DNA from: Ferruginivarius sediminum
GTDB lineage: Bacteria; Pseudomonadota; Alphaproteobacteria; Kiloniellales; Rhodovibrionaceae
DNA: 64,000 nucleotides
NCBI RefSeq assembly: GCF_003344765.1
Contig: NZ_QPMH01000006.1
Span: forward strand, 124,001 to 188,000
Reading direction: 5' to 3'
Shown here piece by piece: positions 26,456-36,680 of the stretch. The position numbers and the translations under genes are program-made. The number at the start of each line of letters is the position of its first letter. Position 1 is the stretch's first letter. The notes below the pieces were generated by a model, which worked only from the letters and a program-made list of their open reading frames with translations, was not told the DNA's origin and made no database searches.

Positions 26456-28381
26456 ATGTGCGGTATCTGCGGCTTTATCGGTTTCGAGGCGCCCGGCCTG
26501 ATCGAGCGCATGACCTCGGTCATCCACCATCGCGGCCCCGACGATGCCGGGCATTTCGAGGACGGCAATATCGCGCTGGGCCACCGGCGGCTTAGCATCA
26601 TCGACCTGGCCGGCGGCCATCAGCCGATGCATACGCCCGACGGCGCCATGGTCATCAGCTTCAATGGCGAGATCTACAACTACCGCGAACTGCGCGAAGA
26701 CCTCGCCGCGCGCGGCCACGCCTTCCAGACCGATTCCGATACCGAGGTGCTGCTTCGCCTGTACCAGGAGGAGGGGCCGGCGGCGCTGAACCGGGTCAAC
26801 GGCATGTTCGCTTTCGCCGTGTTCAACCGACAGACGCGTGAGCTGTTCCTTGCGCGCGACCGTGTCGGCATCAAGCCGCTCTATTACATGGAGCAGCCGG
26901 GGCGCCTGCTGTTCGCCTCGGAGACGAAGGCGCTGCTGGAGTACGACGGCTTCTCGCGAACCATCAACGCACCCGCCGTGCAGGAGTACCTGAGGCTGCG
27001 CTACGTACCGGGGCGGCAGACGCTGTTCCGCGATGTCAAAAAGCTTCCGCCGGGTCATTACCTGCGCTACCGCAACGGGCAGGTGGAGATCGAATCCTAC
27101 TGGTCCCCGCCCCTGAACGGCCGGGGTGAGGAGAAGCGCGGCGAAGAGGATTATTTCCAGGAGTTCAAGGACCTGATGCGGCGCAGCATCAAGCGCCGCC
27201 TGATCAGCGACGTGCCGTTCGGCGCCTATCTGAGCGGCGGAGTCGATTCCAGCGTCATCGTCGCGCTGATGTCGGAAGTTGGCTCGTTGCCGGTGAAGAC
27301 GTTCTCGGTCGGCTTCGACTACGAACACGACGAGTTGCTGGAAGCCGAAGCCACCGCGCGGCGCCTGGGCTGCGAGCATCGGACCGTCGAGTGCCGGGCA
27401 TCGGACGTGGCGACACTGCTGCCGCAGGTGATCTATCACGCGGACGAGCCGCTGGGCGATGCCATCAGCGTCCCGATGTTCCAGCTTGCCCGGGAAGCGA
27501 AGAAAGAAGTCACGGTCATTCTGACCGGGGAAGGCGCGGACGAGATCCTCTCCGGCTACCTGTTCCACAAGGTGATGGTCGCCGGGCACCTCTATCGCAA
27601 GGTGGTGCCGTCTTTCCTGAGTTCGCACGTGGTGCAGCCGATGCTCTCCGCCGCCCCGGCATCCTGGATGAACGCGGCCTTCCAGTATCCGGCGTATCTG
27701 GGAGAGCGCGGCAAGCTGAAGGCGGTCGATTACGTCCGCATGCTGACTGGCGGCTCCATCGCCGACCAGTACCATCACCTGATCTCGCTCTTCGACGACC
27801 GCGACATGGGGAACCTGTTTACTGCCGAGTTCGCCGAACAGATCGCCGAGCAGCGGGCGGGGCAATTCGTCTTCGACGACGTGCCGGGCACGTTCTTCGA
27901 CCGGATGCTGCGCCTGCAGTTCGATCACTGGCTGCCGGACAACATGCTGATGCGCCAGGACAAGATGGGCATGGCCAGCGGCATCGAGGGGCGCGTTCCC
28001 TATCTCGACCACGAACTGGTCGAGTTCGCCTTCGCCCTGCCCCGGAACCTGCGCCTCAAGGGGCTGACAGGGAAATACATCCTGCGCCGCTTCGCCCAGG
28101 AGTTGTTGCCGCGCGAGACCTCCAACCGCAAGAAGATGCCGTTCTACGTGCCTGTTGAGAACTACTTCGAGCAGCCCGATTTCATGAGGCTGATGGAAGA
28201 GCTTCTAAGCCCCGACGCCATCGCCCGGCGCGGCATCTTCGATCCCAAGGCCGTCGAATCCCTGCGGAAGGCGATACGCCGTAAGGAGTTCCTCCTCGTA
28301 AAGCAGGTATTCAGCCTGATGGCGCTGGAGCTGTGGTTCCGCATGTTCGTGGATGGGGAAAGCGTCGAGTCGTTGATGTAG
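26456..28381 (+). CDS. asnB: Glutamine-hydrolysing asparagine synthase-like amidotransferase
   Basis: 641 residues of AsnB type. The nucleophilic cysteine is C2 (MCGICGFIG), with the glutaminase motifs IHHRGPDD and FNGEIYN. The synthetase domain has the PPi loop SGGVDSS at about residues 260-266 and TGEGADEI. In EPS and O-antigen loci such proteins can amidate uronic acids rather than make asparagine. With two nucleotide-sugar dehydrogenases in this locus, uronamide formation is a reasonable but unproven role. It lies 15 bases after the toroid gene. The gene symbol names the family. Confidence 0.85.
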   Translation: MCGICGFIGFEAPGLIERMTSVIHHRGPDDAGHFEDGNIALGHRRLSIIDLAGGHQPMHTPDGAMVISFNGEIYNYRELREDLAARGHAFQTDSDTEVLLRLYQEEGPAALNRVNGMFAFAVFNRQTRELFLARDRVGIKPLYYMEQPGRLLFASETKALLEYDGFSRTINAPAVQEYLRLRYVPGRQTLFRDVKKLPPGHYLRYRNGQVEIESYWSPPLNGRGEEKRGEEDYFQEFKDLMRRSIKRRLISDVPFGAYLSGGVDSSVIVALMSEVGSLPVKTFSVGFDYEHDELLEAEATARRLGCEHRTVECRASDVATLLPQVIYHADEPLGDAISVPMFQLAREAKKEVTVILTGEGADEILSGYLFHKVMVAGHLYRKVVPSFLSSHVVQPMLSAAPASWMNAAFQYPAYLGERGKLKAVDYVRMLTGGSIADQYHHLISLFDDRDMGNLFTAEFAEQIAEQRAGQFVFDDVPGTFFDRMLRLQFDHWLPDNMLMRQDKMGMASGIEGRVPYLDHELVEFAFALPRNLRLKGLTGKYILRRFAQELLPRETSNRKKMPFYVPVENYFEQPDFMRLMEELLSPDAIARRGIFDPKAVESLRKAIRRKEFLLVKQVFSLMALELWFRMFVDGESVESLM

Positions 28382-28518
28382 GCTTGGTTTTTCCACGCTC
28401 GTTGCCTGCAAAGTCGCATCCTTACGAAATGTGGTGTTTGCAAATTTTATTGCATCTCAAAATTTTCGGTACTAACGTTCGCGCTTGATTTGTTTCTTGG
28501 GAAAAGGCGAACAGGGCC

Positions 28519-29814
28519 GTGCGCAGGCCTCGATTCCGAACCATTATTATCTTTTGGCTTTCATTTGCAATTGGATGGGGAGTCCATTCATTGCCGAATA
28601 TCCTGTCGTGTTGCGGACAAATGTTTGATTTCGCCGATGCGATAGGCATCCGAATATTTGGTAAATATACCAACAACACGGATCACCGGCTACCCGGTGA
28701 GTCGGCGGATTATCCGAATGAAAATCGGGTCACCGAGGGCTTTGGCGTTGTGTACCCGAGCATCCATGCCTTCTTGACGGCCAAGGCAAGCAGCCTTGAT
28801 GCCCAACCGAACCGGAAGGACAGTCACTCGACAGTCGGAGCTGAGAACCGCGAACAACTTATCGATGCTCTTGGCGTTCCGGGGGAGTGCCAGGAGTCGT
28901 CGGTGAGGCTGGTGCTTCGAGAACAGATTGCTGAACGCCACGGAATACGGATCGACAGAATCGTCCTGGAGGTCTGTGGTGGCCCGCTGCGCCTCTATGG
29001 CCTGGTTGGGCAGTCCCTTGACGGCCAAGAGAAGCCCCTCGTCATTGCATTGCACGGCTCAGCAGCAAGCCCGGAGCGGATATTCGGGCTGGACGATCCT
29101 TCCCGCTATCAGATTGGCGAGTACCACCATGAATTCGCCTTCCGCCTGGCCAAGGCAGGCTTTGCCGTCTTCGCGCCGCAGCTCACCACGGAAATTAAAC
29201 TGCGTGCGGTCCAACACTTCAATCAGTACCGGAACGCCGTCGATCTCAGGGCCATGCCGCTTGGCTATCGCATCCAAGGCATCGAAATCGGCATGATCTC
29301 GAATGCCATTGACTATTTCGCCAGTCGCCCGGGAATCGCTGGCGATTCCGTGGCCGCGTACGGCATAAGCCTTGGTGGACAGACAGCGTTCTATCTCGCC
29401 GCAATTGACGACAGACTGGATGCGGTGGTTGTCAGCCAGTGGATCGATGACCGAGCAAAGAAGCTGCTTGGCAAAAATCACCCCATCGCAAATTGGCGGT
29501 TCGTCAGTGAGCTTTCCAATACGTTCTTCGATATTCTTCCTGAAAACCTGGACTCTCGCGTCTCCCGACTCATCGCGCCGCGCCCGATGTTCATCGAAAT
29601 CGGCGGCGACGACCAAAGAGCAAAGGGCGCGGAGGCGGTGCTCCGCAAATTGGAAGCAGCGCATAAAAACAATAAATCAGAAAGTTATGGATTATGTTAT
29701 CAAATTTACGGGCAAGGTAAACATGAAATCATGTTCGATGGGGCGGTTGAATTTCTTCAGTATTGGCTGCTTCGCAATGAATCAGATAATTTAGACCCAT
29801 ACTGCATGTATTAA
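28519..29814 (+). CDS. Alpha/beta hydrolase (dienelactone hydrolase-like), membrane-anchored or exported
   Basis: 431 residues from GTG 28519. The N-terminal TIIIFWLSFAIGWGVHSL looks like a signal anchor. The hydrolase core has LVIALHGSAASPERIFG (oxyanion region), YGISLGGQTAFYLAA (G-x-S-x-G-G nucleophile elbow), RLIAPRPMFIEIGGDDQRA (acid region) and GKHEIMFDGAVEF (catalytic histidine). It may deacylate or de-esterify EPS. Its GC content is clearly lower than that of its neighbours, most obviously at the ends, suggesting separate acquisition. Its stop overlaps that of the convergent gene (29811-29814), leaving no room for a terminator. Confidence 0.7.
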   Translation: MRRPRFRTIIIFWLSFAIGWGVHSLPNILSCCGQMFDFADAIGIRIFGKYTNNTDHRLPGESADYPNENRVTEGFGVVYPSIHAFLTAKASSLDAQPNRKDSHSTVGAENREQLIDALGVPGECQESSVRLVLREQIAERHGIRIDRIVLEVCGGPLRLYGLVGQSLDGQEKPLVIALHGSAASPERIFGLDDPSRYQIGEYHHEFAFRLAKAGFAVFAPQLTTEIKLRAVQHFNQYRNAVDLRAMPLGYRIQGIEIGMISNAIDYFASRPGIAGDSVAAYGISLGGQTAFYLAAIDDRLDAVVVSQWIDDRAKKLLGKNHPIANWRFVSELSNTFFDILPENLDSRVSRLIAPRPMFIEIGGDDQRAKGAEAVLRKLEAAHKNNKSESYGLCYQIYGQGKHEIMFDGAVEFLQYWLLRNESDNLDPYCMY

Positions 29815-31622
29815 TTTCGACCGCCACGCCCCCGATAAATAAGGATCGAATGCCCCACCTGATCGTCTGGCTCCATCGCGCGCAGCGGTTCGTAGTAGCC
29901 GGGGTAGAACACGCCGGCCCATAGGGTGGCGCTGATCGCGAGCGGCTCGTCCGTAATTTCGAAGGGAGGCAGGTCGCTTCCAGGGCCGCGCTCGAACCAC
30001 CACTTATCGCCCGACCCGACGGGGGCCAGACCAATCGACGGGAGATAGTCGTAGTCGATGCCGTAATACCGGGCATCGCCACTGCCGAAGTAGGCCAGTC
30101 TGATCCGCTCGATGTCGTTCTTTTCCATGTAGCGCTTCAGCAACTTCAGGTCCTGTCCCCAATCCAGGTAGGAGTCGACCAGGTACTTGTAGCCGTTGCT
30201 CGGCCCGCCGACGGATTCGTTGAAGTACGCTAGATAGTTGGGATGCACCCGCAGCGTCCCGGCCACGTACCAGACAAGCAGCGCCGCCAGTGCGACCGCC
30301 GTCGTTCGCGTCCACTGGGTCGAATCGCGGGCTAGCCGGCTGACGAAAACGAAAAGGAAGGGGTACAGCGGCAGGATGTAGCGCAGTCCGATGGCCACGC
30401 CCTTCAGATAGGCGAACAGCGCCATGAACGTCGCGATGACAAGCAGGAAAAGCCACTCGACCGGCCTCAAGTCGCGGCGGCGCAGCACCAGCCACAGCGC
30501 CGCCACGGTGAGCAGCAGCATCGGGATGGGCGTCTTCATAAGGAAGGCGAGCGGCATGTGGTAATGCCATCCTTCCCTGGAGGTCTCGCCCGCCAGATAG
30601 AGCACGTTCCCGCTGGACACGCGTGTCGCCTGGAACCGCACCATCTGCACCAGCGCCTCCGGCGCCGGCAGCGGCAAGTCGATCAACGCACCTGCGATGA
30701 GACGCGCCGGTCCCGGCGCCGTTGCGAGGCGCTCCTGGATTTTTTCGGCCGGAAGATAGGCCGTGACCGGCTGGAAGGTGCCCTGGAACAGATACGCGGC
30801 GTTTACCGAGACTGCGATGACGGCGGCGAGCACCAGGCACGCCGCGGCGAAGGAGGCGAACTGCCGCGTCCTGATCCGTTGCCTGTCGATCCGCGCGACG
30901 AATGCGCAGCCTTCCCAGACGCCGTGCTCACTACGGCCCAGGATGACGATGGCGCAGAAGGCCAGGAAAGCGGGCGCCGCGAAGAAGGCGGAGGACTTCG
31001 TGACAAGCGCCGCTGACAGGAGAAGACCGGCGGCCAGAAGCCGCCACAGGCTCGGCCGCTCCACGTACTTCCAGAAGGCGTAGGCTCCCAGGAAAAGGAA
31101 GGCCGTCAGCCCAAGATCCTGCGTCGCCAGCCGGGTGTGCGCCAGGAGGTTGGGGCTGAAGGCGAACAGCAGCAGGGCAAGCAGCCCGGCACGGGTGCCG
31201 TAAAGCTCGCGGCTCCAGCGGAACACGAAGAAGCCAAGGATGACGCCCAGCAGAACGACCGGAAGGCGCGAGGCGAAGAGCAGCGTGTCCGCATCCACGA
31301 TATTGTCGTAATGGAAGCGGCGGGCGTACTGCCATTGCTCGATCTCGTTGAACTCACTGAGATCGCCCGTCGTCTCGGGAAGCTGCGGCTTCAACAACAA
31401 CAAGGGCGCCGCCGCGATCAGCTTCATCATCGGCGGGTTGGTCATGTTGAAGCGGAAATCGCCGGTCGTCAGGTGATAGTAGCCGGCCGTGATGTAGACC
31501 AGTTCGTCGACCGTGACCGACTTCTGCCGCATGCTGACGACTGCCTGCCCCGCGAACGCGGCCAGCAGGACGGCAACGATCAGACAGACCCGGAGCCGGC
31601 TGGCGCTTCTCATGTCTTGCAT
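29811..31622 (-). CDS. Integral-membrane glycosyltransferase (PMT/ArnT-like, GT-C)
   Basis: About 603 residues with some ten transmembrane helices. The first periplasmic loop contains SVTVDELVYITAGYYHLTTG, with the acidic D-E typical of GT-C enzymes, and NMTNPPMMKLIAA. The soluble C-terminal part holds SYLDWGQDLKLLKRYM and YFGSGDARYYGIDY. These enzymes use polyprenyl-phosphate sugars on the periplasmic face. It is the last gene of the wecB-wecC run, so it may add a side sugar to the polymer or to a protein. ATG 31622 is preferred; ATG 31613 is equally possible. Confidence 0.75.
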   Translation of the reverse strand: MQDMRSASRLRVCLIVAVLLAAFAGQAVVSMRQKSVTVDELVYITAGYYHLTTGDFRFNMTNPPMMKLIAAAPLLLLKPQLPETTGDLSEFNEIEQWQYARRFHYDNIVDADTLLFASRLPVVLLGVILGFFVFRWSRELYGTRAGLLALLLFAFSPNLLAHTRLATQDLGLTAFLFLGAYAFWKYVERPSLWRLLAAGLLLSAALVTKSSAFFAAPAFLAFCAIVILGRSEHGVWEGCAFVARIDRQRIRTRQFASFAAACLVLAAVIAVSVNAAYLFQGTFQPVTAYLPAEKIQERLATAPGPARLIAGALIDLPLPAPEALVQMVRFQATRVSSGNVLYLAGETSREGWHYHMPLAFLMKTPIPMLLLTVAALWLVLRRRDLRPVEWLFLLVIATFMALFAYLKGVAIGLRYILPLYPFLFVFVSRLARDSTQWTRTTAVALAALLVWYVAGTLRVHPNYLAYFNESVGGPSNGYKYLVDSYLDWGQDLKLLKRYMEKNDIERIRLAYFGSGDARYYGIDYDYLPSIGLAPVGSGDKWWFERGPGSDLPPFEITDEPLAISATLWAGVFYPGYYEPLRAMEPDDQVGHSILIYRGRGGRN

Positions 31623-31713
31623 CCCGTCGCCGCGGCGGCCCGTCTTCCCCAATGGAAAGGCCACTTTTGGTTACGTTTCGCAGAGTTGCGGCGCATACCG
31701 GCGTCCACGCGCC

Positions 31714-32985
31714 CTAGCGCGGCTCGCCGCGATCCACCCGCCACAGGCCAACGGTGTCGATGACCACACGCTCGTAGATCTTGCGCATGTCGACCTTTCG
31801 GAACTCGCGATGCCCGACCAGCAGGACGAGGATGTCGGCGCGGGAAAGGGCGTCGTTCATCTCCACCTTCTCGACGTGAATGGCCTCGGCGAGTGTGGCG
31901 GGAAGCGTCTTCAGATGCGGCTCCACCACGAGAAGCTGCATCTCGTCGTCCCGCGCCAGTTCCTCGACGATGTGCAGCGCCGGGCTTTCCCGCAGGTCGT
32001 CGACGTCCGGCTTGTAGGAAAGGCCCAGGCACGCCACCACCGGCTCGCGGAAGCGGCGCATCTGCCTGCGGACACGTTCCAGCACTGCGTGGGACTTCAC
32101 GTCGTTAACGCGGCGCGCCGCCTGCATCAGCCGCGTCTCCTCCGGCGCGTTCGCGATCAGGAACCACGGGTCGATGGCGATGCAGTGGCCGCCGACGCCG
32201 GGGCCGGGCTTCAGGATATTGACGCGGGGATGCCGGTTGGCCAGGTCGATGGCCTCCCAGACGTCGACATCCAGCTTCTCGCAGACCATCGAAAGCTCGT
32301 TGGCAAAGGCGATGTTGACGTCGCGGTAGGCATTCTCGGTCAGCTTCACGAGTTCCGCCGTGCTGGCGTTGGACACGTGCAGCGTACCCTTGACGAAGAT
32401 CTCGTAGAGCTCTTCCGCCCGCCGCGCACAGGTCTCGGTCATGCCGCCGATGATACGGTCGTTCTCGACCAGTTCCAGGATCATCCGTCCCGGCAGGATG
32501 CGCTCGGGGCAGTAGGTGACGTTGATATCGGGGTTCGCCGGCTCCTCGTGCGGCAGCCGAAGATCGGGACTCTCCTCGGCGATCCACTCGCAGAATCGCA
32601 AGGTTGTGCCAACGGGGCAGGTCGATTCCAGGATTACCAGGTTGCCCGGCTCAAGCACCCTGGCGATGGCGCGAGCCGCCGCTTCGACACAGGAGAGGTC
32701 GGCGTTATGGTCGGCCCTGAATGGCGTCGGCACGGCGACGAGGAATGCATCCGCCGGCTCCGGCTCGCTGACGGCGCGCAGCCTCTCGGTCGAGACGGCC
32801 GAGCGGACCAGCATATCCAGATCCGGCTCCGAGAAATGCGACTGCCCTTCCGAGATCTTGGCGACAACCGACTCATTGACGTCGACGCCAATGACATCCA
32901 CGCCACGGCTGGCCAGGGTCGCCGCGGTCGGCAGCCCGATGTAGCCGAGCCCCATCACGCAAATCCTGTCGAAGGGCTTATCCAT
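31714..32985 (-). CDS. wecC: UDP-N-acetyl-D-mannosamine dehydrogenase
   Basis: 423 residues. It oxidises UDP-ManNAc to UDP-ManNAcA with NAD+. The N-terminal Rossmann motif is [38 protein letters not shown] and YCPERILPG are typical of the WecC/WbpA/TuaD group; the catalytic cysteine lies in [15 protein letters not shown], the GGHCIxVDP form of WecC rather than the FGGSC form of AlgD. The start at 32985 overlaps the wecB stop by eight bases, and wecB makes its substrate. The product would supply an amino-sugar uronate to the EPS. Confidence 0.92.
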   Translation of the reverse strand: MDKPFDRICVMGLGYIGLPTAATLASRGVDVIGVDVNESVVAKISEGQSHFSEPDLDMLVRSAVSTERLRAVSEPEPADAFLVAVPTPFRADHNADLSCVEAAARAIARVLEPGNLVILESTCPVGTTLRFCEWIAEESPDLRLPHEEPANPDINVTYCPERILPGRMILELVENDRIIGGMTETCARRAEELYEIFVKGTLHVSNASTAELVKLTENAYRDVNIAFANELSMVCEKLDVDVWEAIDLANRHPRVNILKPGPGVGGHCIAIDPWFLIANAPEETRLMQAARRVNDVKSHAVLERVRRQMRRFREPVVACLGLSYKPDVDDLRESPALHIVEELARDDEMQLLVVEPHLKTLPATLAEAIHVEKVEMNDALSRADILVLLVGHREFRKVDMRKIYERVVIDTVGLWRVDRGEPR

Positions 32986-34093
32986 TGCAGACGGTCTCCA
33001 CGATGCGCTGGCTGGCATGGCCATCGCCGTACGGGTTGTGAGCGCGGCTCATGCTGGCGTAGGCATCCCGGTCGCCGAGAAGCCGGCACGCCTCGCCGGC
33101 AACCCGGTCGGTATCGGTTCCGACCAGGCGGGCGGTGCCAGCCTGCAAGGCTTCCGGCCGCTCGGTCACGTCGCGGGTGACCAGCACCGGCTTGCCCAGG
33201 GACGGCGCCTCCTCCTGCACGCCGCCGGAATCCGTGATGACGATCTCGCAGCGGTTCAGGAGATAGACGAACGGCAGGTACTGCAGCGGCTCGATCAGAT
33301 GGATGTTGGGCCGCTCGCCAAGCCATTGCCGGACGGGGCCCTGCACGTTCTCGTTCAGATGCACCGGATAGACCAACTCCACGTCGTCGCGCTCGGCGAT
33401 GCGCAGCAGGCCCCGGCAGATCCTCTCCAGCCCCGGCCCGAAGCTCTCGCGGCGGTGGCCCGTGACGAGCACCAACTTCTTGTTGTTGTCCAGGAACCGG
33501 AACTCGCGCGACAGCACGTCGTTCAGCTTCGGGTCCGTCTCGATGCGGCCGACGACCTCCATCAGCGCATCGATGACGGTGTTGCCGGTGATATGAATAC
33601 GCTCCGTCCGCGCACCTTCGCGCAGCAGGGCGTCGCGCGCGCCGTCGGTCGGGGCGAACAGCAACTCGGCCATGACATCCACGACCTTGCGGTTCATCTC
33701 CTCCGGCCAGGGAGAATAGAGGTCGCCGGTGCGCAGACCCGCTTCAACATGGCCAACCGGGATCTTGAAGTAGAAGGCGGCCAGCGTCGCCGCCATGGTC
33801 GTTGTGGTGTCGCCGTGGACCAGGACCCAGTCCGGGGAAAGGTTCCTCAACACGCCGCCAAGCCCGCGCAGCACGTCGGCGGTTATGTCGAACAGGTTCT
33901 GCCCCGGTTTCATGATTCCCAGGTCGACGTCGGGAACGATGTCGAAGATCTCCAGCACCTGATCGAGCATCGTGCGATGTTGGGCCGTGACACAGACCCT
34001 GAGATCGACATTGGGGACGGCTTGGAAAGCCTTTACCACCGGCGCCATCTTGATGGCCTCGGGACGCGTGCCGAAGACGACCAGGATCCGCAT
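32978..34093 (-). CDS. wecB: UDP-N-acetylglucosamine 2-epimerase (non-hydrolysing)
   Basis: 371 residues, normal for the family. It interconverts UDP-GlcNAc and UDP-ManNAc. The N-terminus [16 protein letters not shown] is diagnostic; further motifs are [49 protein letters not shown] and [19 protein letters not shown]. It overlaps wecC, so the two form a UDP-ManNAcA unit. WecB-type genes are regular members of exosortase A-type EPS loci, which fits the export genes upstream. Confidence 0.95.
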   Translation of the reverse strand: MRILVVFGTRPEAIKMAPVVKAFQAVPNVDLRVCVTAQHRTMLDQVLEIFDIVPDVDLGIMKPGQNLFDITADVLRGLGGVLRNLSPDWVLVHGDTTTTMAATLAAFYFKIPVGHVEAGLRTGDLYSPWPEEMNRKVVDVMAELLFAPTDGARDALLREGARTERIHITGNTVIDALMEVVGRIETDPKLNDVLSREFRFLDNNKKLVLVTGHRRESFGPGLERICRGLLRIAERDDVELVYPVHLNENVQGPVRQWLGERPNIHLIEPLQYLPFVYLLNRCEIVITDSGGVQEEAPSLGKPVLVTRDVTERPEALQAGTARLVGTDTDRVAGEACRLLGDRDAYASMSRAHNPYGDGHASQRIVETVCNG

Positions 34094-34505
34094 TCTAGTC
34101 GCCGCCCGTGATGTGGGCGGGAGTCGTCACCGGGCGAGAAAGGGCCGGCAATTCGACACGGCACTGCCGACCGGGATGGCCGCGTGCATTGTTACCGAGA
34201 AGGAACCGATCGTTCGCCATAAGCCGCCCGCTCGAGACTGGGCTGCTCCGGCACCTTCCTCCGTCAAAGCTGCCTGGAGCAGGAAGAGTTGAGATGGCGC
34301 GCGGGATTCGTTCGATCTTCCACATGCCGCGTGCAGGACTATTGGTATCAAGGCCGAGCCACCCGACAAAGCACGCAGGCGAAGTACTCTCTTTGTGATA
34401 TTTTGGAGAGGACTTCTGTTCTTAGGTTTTAGTGTTTTCGTGACTTGCGAGTCGTGCGTCGATGAAATGGACGGGCGTCAAAGCGCGGATGCGGCAGGAG
34501 GGCCT
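34094..34505. other. 412-base gap upstream of wecB, no gene recognised
   Basis: It lies between the outer-membrane beta-barrel gene (stop 34506) and wecB (start 34093), all minus strand. Part of it (about 34380-34450) is more AT-rich. It may hold a separate wecB promoter, but no convincing hexamer pair or hairpin with T-run was found. Confidence 0.4.
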
Positions 34506-35948
34506 TCAGAAACCGATACGCCCACCGATGAACGCGGCGTTTTCCGTATAGTTGTCGGCGTCGATGTCGGAATCCTGCTCGCTGCGCGAAACGCCGAAGT
34601 ATATTTCCGCGTTCCGGCTGACGGTCCGCACAAGCTCCAGACGCGTGCCGTAGAGCGAAGTGTCGTCGACGTCGTTCTCAGTCGTCTCGCGGCCGAGCAG
34701 GCTGACGCGGGTCCTCCAATGGCGGGACAGGCTCCGCTCCCAGAAAAGGCGCGCCGCGAAGGTGCGGTCGGAACCGTCCTCGAACTCTCGGTCGATGAAG
34801 CGAAAATCGAGGCGAAGGGTGTTACGCCCGATACGCGTGGTCGCTTTCAGGCGGCCGCGCCAGCTGAGGGCGATACCCTCTTCGAGGTCGTCCCTGAACT
34901 CGTTCGGAAAGACTGCGCCGGGCGTAGGATCCGCGATCCGCTCTCGGTTCAGCGCGGCGATGGCCCCCTGGCTCGTGTCCAGTTCGCGCGTCAACTGCGC
35001 TTCGACGGAGGTCTTCGGGCTTGGCTGGTAGACCGCGTCAAGGGTGGCGCGGTTCTCTCCGTAGCGCCGCCCAACAGTGGCCGCGCCCTGCAGCCGCTTG
35101 CCGTCGACCTCGACGCCCACATCCCAAAGAGGTCCACTGAGATCCCTTTCGTCGTCCGCATTCACATCGGTTCCACCGACCGTCGCCAGCACGGCGAAAT
35201 GCGGGCTCAACGCGTAAGCCGTCGTCACTGCCCCCTGGAATGTCTCGAGATCGTCGTCCTCGCCGTCCGAGTCCCCGTCCTCGCGCACCGACCGGCTGTC
35301 GCGATGGCTGACTTCGCCTCGAAGTTGATAGCGACCCAGGCGCGGTCCGGACGCGACGGCCAATTGCTGCTGGTCGATGCGGCGGTCGGAAAGGTCCGCG
35401 CTGGTCGAGTCGCTGTCCGAGACGAAGGTTTCCGTGTGGCGAAGGCGTAGTTCTCCGCGCGCATAGGAGCCGATGCTGCGCGAAATGTACGGGCTTGCCT
35501 CGACGATGTTGACGGTTGCGCGATCCTCGCCACGCGCCCTACCCGAGGCGGAGATGCCGCTGGTATTGTTCACCAGTTGGCGCCTCGAAGACCCCAGGAC
35601 ATCGACGAAGAACCAGTCGGGCACCACCTCGACATTGCCAAGCGCGCGCACATCCTGGTCGACGGTGACGTCGCCCCGGCTCGATTCCACGTCAAGCTCG
35701 ATATCCGAATCGAGGTCGAAATCCAGGCGGTTGCCGTCCAGGCTCAGACGCGCCCTGTGGGAAAGCGTCGTGACCACCGCTTCCCTCGCCGACTCGTCGG
35801 GTTCGAGATCGACGTTGTCGGTCACCCCCACTTCCAGTCCGGCACCCTGGGTCAGGCGCGTCTCGGCGGACTGCGCGCCGTTCCCGCCCAGCCCGACAAT
35901 CAGAAATGTGAAAGCAAGCGCCCGTAGACCGGGCCGGATGCCGGACAT
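34506..35948 (-). CDS. Outer-membrane beta-barrel protein, TIGR03016-like (XrtA/PEP-CTERM EPS-associated)
   Basis: 480 residues. A signal peptide is visible (LRALAFTFLIVGLGGNGAQSAETR). The rest is a series of amphipathic strands with alternating polar and hydrophobic residues, ending in phenylalanine (FIGGRIGF) as barrel proteins do. The early ETRLTQGAGLEVGVTDNVDL and late GVSRSEQDSDIDADNYTEN resemble the TIGR03016 family found beside exosortase A EPS export genes, where it is thought to form or assist the outer-membrane exit. The start at 35948 is chosen because it begins the signal peptide. It follows the Wza-type gene by 108 bases. Confidence 0.75.
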   Translation of the reverse strand: MSGIRPGLRALAFTFLIVGLGGNGAQSAETRLTQGAGLEVGVTDNVDLEPDESAREAVVTTLSHRARLSLDGNRLDFDLDSDIELDVESSRGDVTVDQDVRALGNVEVVPDWFFVDVLGSSRRQLVNNTSGISASGRARGEDRATVNIVEASPYISRSIGSYARGELRLRHTETFVSDSDSTSADLSDRRIDQQQLAVASGPRLGRYQLRGEVSHRDSRSVREDGDSDGEDDDLETFQGAVTTAYALSPHFAVLATVGGTDVNADDERDLSGPLWDVGVEVDGKRLQGAATVGRRYGENRATLDAVYQPSPKTSVEAQLTRELDTSQGAIAALNRERIADPTPGAVFPNEFRDDLEEGIALSWRGRLKATTRIGRNTLRLDFRFIDREFEDGSDRTFAARLFWERSLSRHWRTRVSLLGRETTENDVDDTSLYGTRLELVRTVSRNAEIYFGVSRSEQDSDIDADNYTENAAFIGGRIGF

Positions 35949-36056
35949 GGCCCGCGCCCCCAGGTGGCCTGCGAACTGTCTGGAGCACGGCACACTGCGG
36001 TTTGCCGTTGCGAGATGCGAGCGACCTTCCACGCGGACCCCGGCGCTGCGACGCGG

Positions 36057-36680
36057 TTAGATGAAGGTTTCGGGAATCAGGATCACATCGCCCGGCAGAA
36101 CGGGAGCGTTTGCGCTGACGTCCCCTTCGCGCAGCAGACTGTTGAGGCGAAGGCGATAGGACGTCTGCTCACCATCCTTCCGGCGTATCAACACGGCGCG
36201 ATCCCCGGCGGCGAACTCGGTCAGCCCCCCGACCTCGATCATCACGTCCAGCACCGTCATGTTGGCGCGATAGGGGATCGCAACGGGCTTGCGCGCCTCG
36301 CCGACGACGCGGATGCGCCGATCCAGCGGCCCGCCGAACTCGCGTATCATGACCGTGACGAGCGGATCCTGGACATAGGTTTCCAGCGCTCTCTCGATGT
36401 CCCGCGCCAACGCGGAAGCGGTCTTGCCCGCCGCCTCCATGTCGTCGACCAGTGGCAACGAGATGCGGCCGTCGGGGCGCACGGCGATCGTCGTCGACAG
36501 TTCGGGCGAACGCCAGACGAAAACCTCAAGGTTATCGAGCGGCCCGATTACATAAGGTCCAGCGTCCGCCGCATCCAGCGTCGCGTCCGACGGCGGCGCG
36601 GGCAGGTCACTCGAACAGCCGGCAAGCAGAAACGCGAATCCCGCCAGTGCCATGGCAATGCATTGTTTCAACGCCCTCAT
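36057..36680 (-). CDS. Polysaccharide export lipoprotein (Wza/EpsD type)
   Basis: 207 residues. A lipoprotein signal with lipobox AFLLAGCSSD gives Cys at about residue 21. Then come the poly_export domain (GPYVIGPLDNLEVFVWRSPELS, VRPDGRISLPLVDDMEAAG) and one SLBB-like domain (IRVVGEARKPVAIPY ... ILIPETFI). It forms the periplasmic/outer-membrane channel part for EPS export. It is short beside E. coli Wza (about 380), as usual in XrtA-type loci where a separate barrel protein is present. ATG 36680 is chosen because it starts the signal and follows GAGAGGGG; the upstream open frame is not coding. Confidence 0.9.
   Translation of the reverse strand: MRALKQCIAMALAGFAFLLAGCSSDLPAPPSDATLDAADAGPYVIGPLDNLEVFVWRSPELSTTIAVRPDGRISLPLVDDMEAAGKTASALARDIERALETYVQDPLVTVMIREFGGPLDRRIRVVGEARKPVAIPYRANMTVLDVMIEVGGLTEFAAGDRAVLIRRKDGEQTSYRLRLNSLLREGDVSANAPVLPGDVILIPETFI

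Noticed and set aside
24563..28012. Minus-strand open frame of 1149 codons
   Set aside because: Shadow of the toroid and AsnB genes in high-GC DNA; the AsnB reading is unambiguous and the minus product is Arg/Ala/His-rich without domains.
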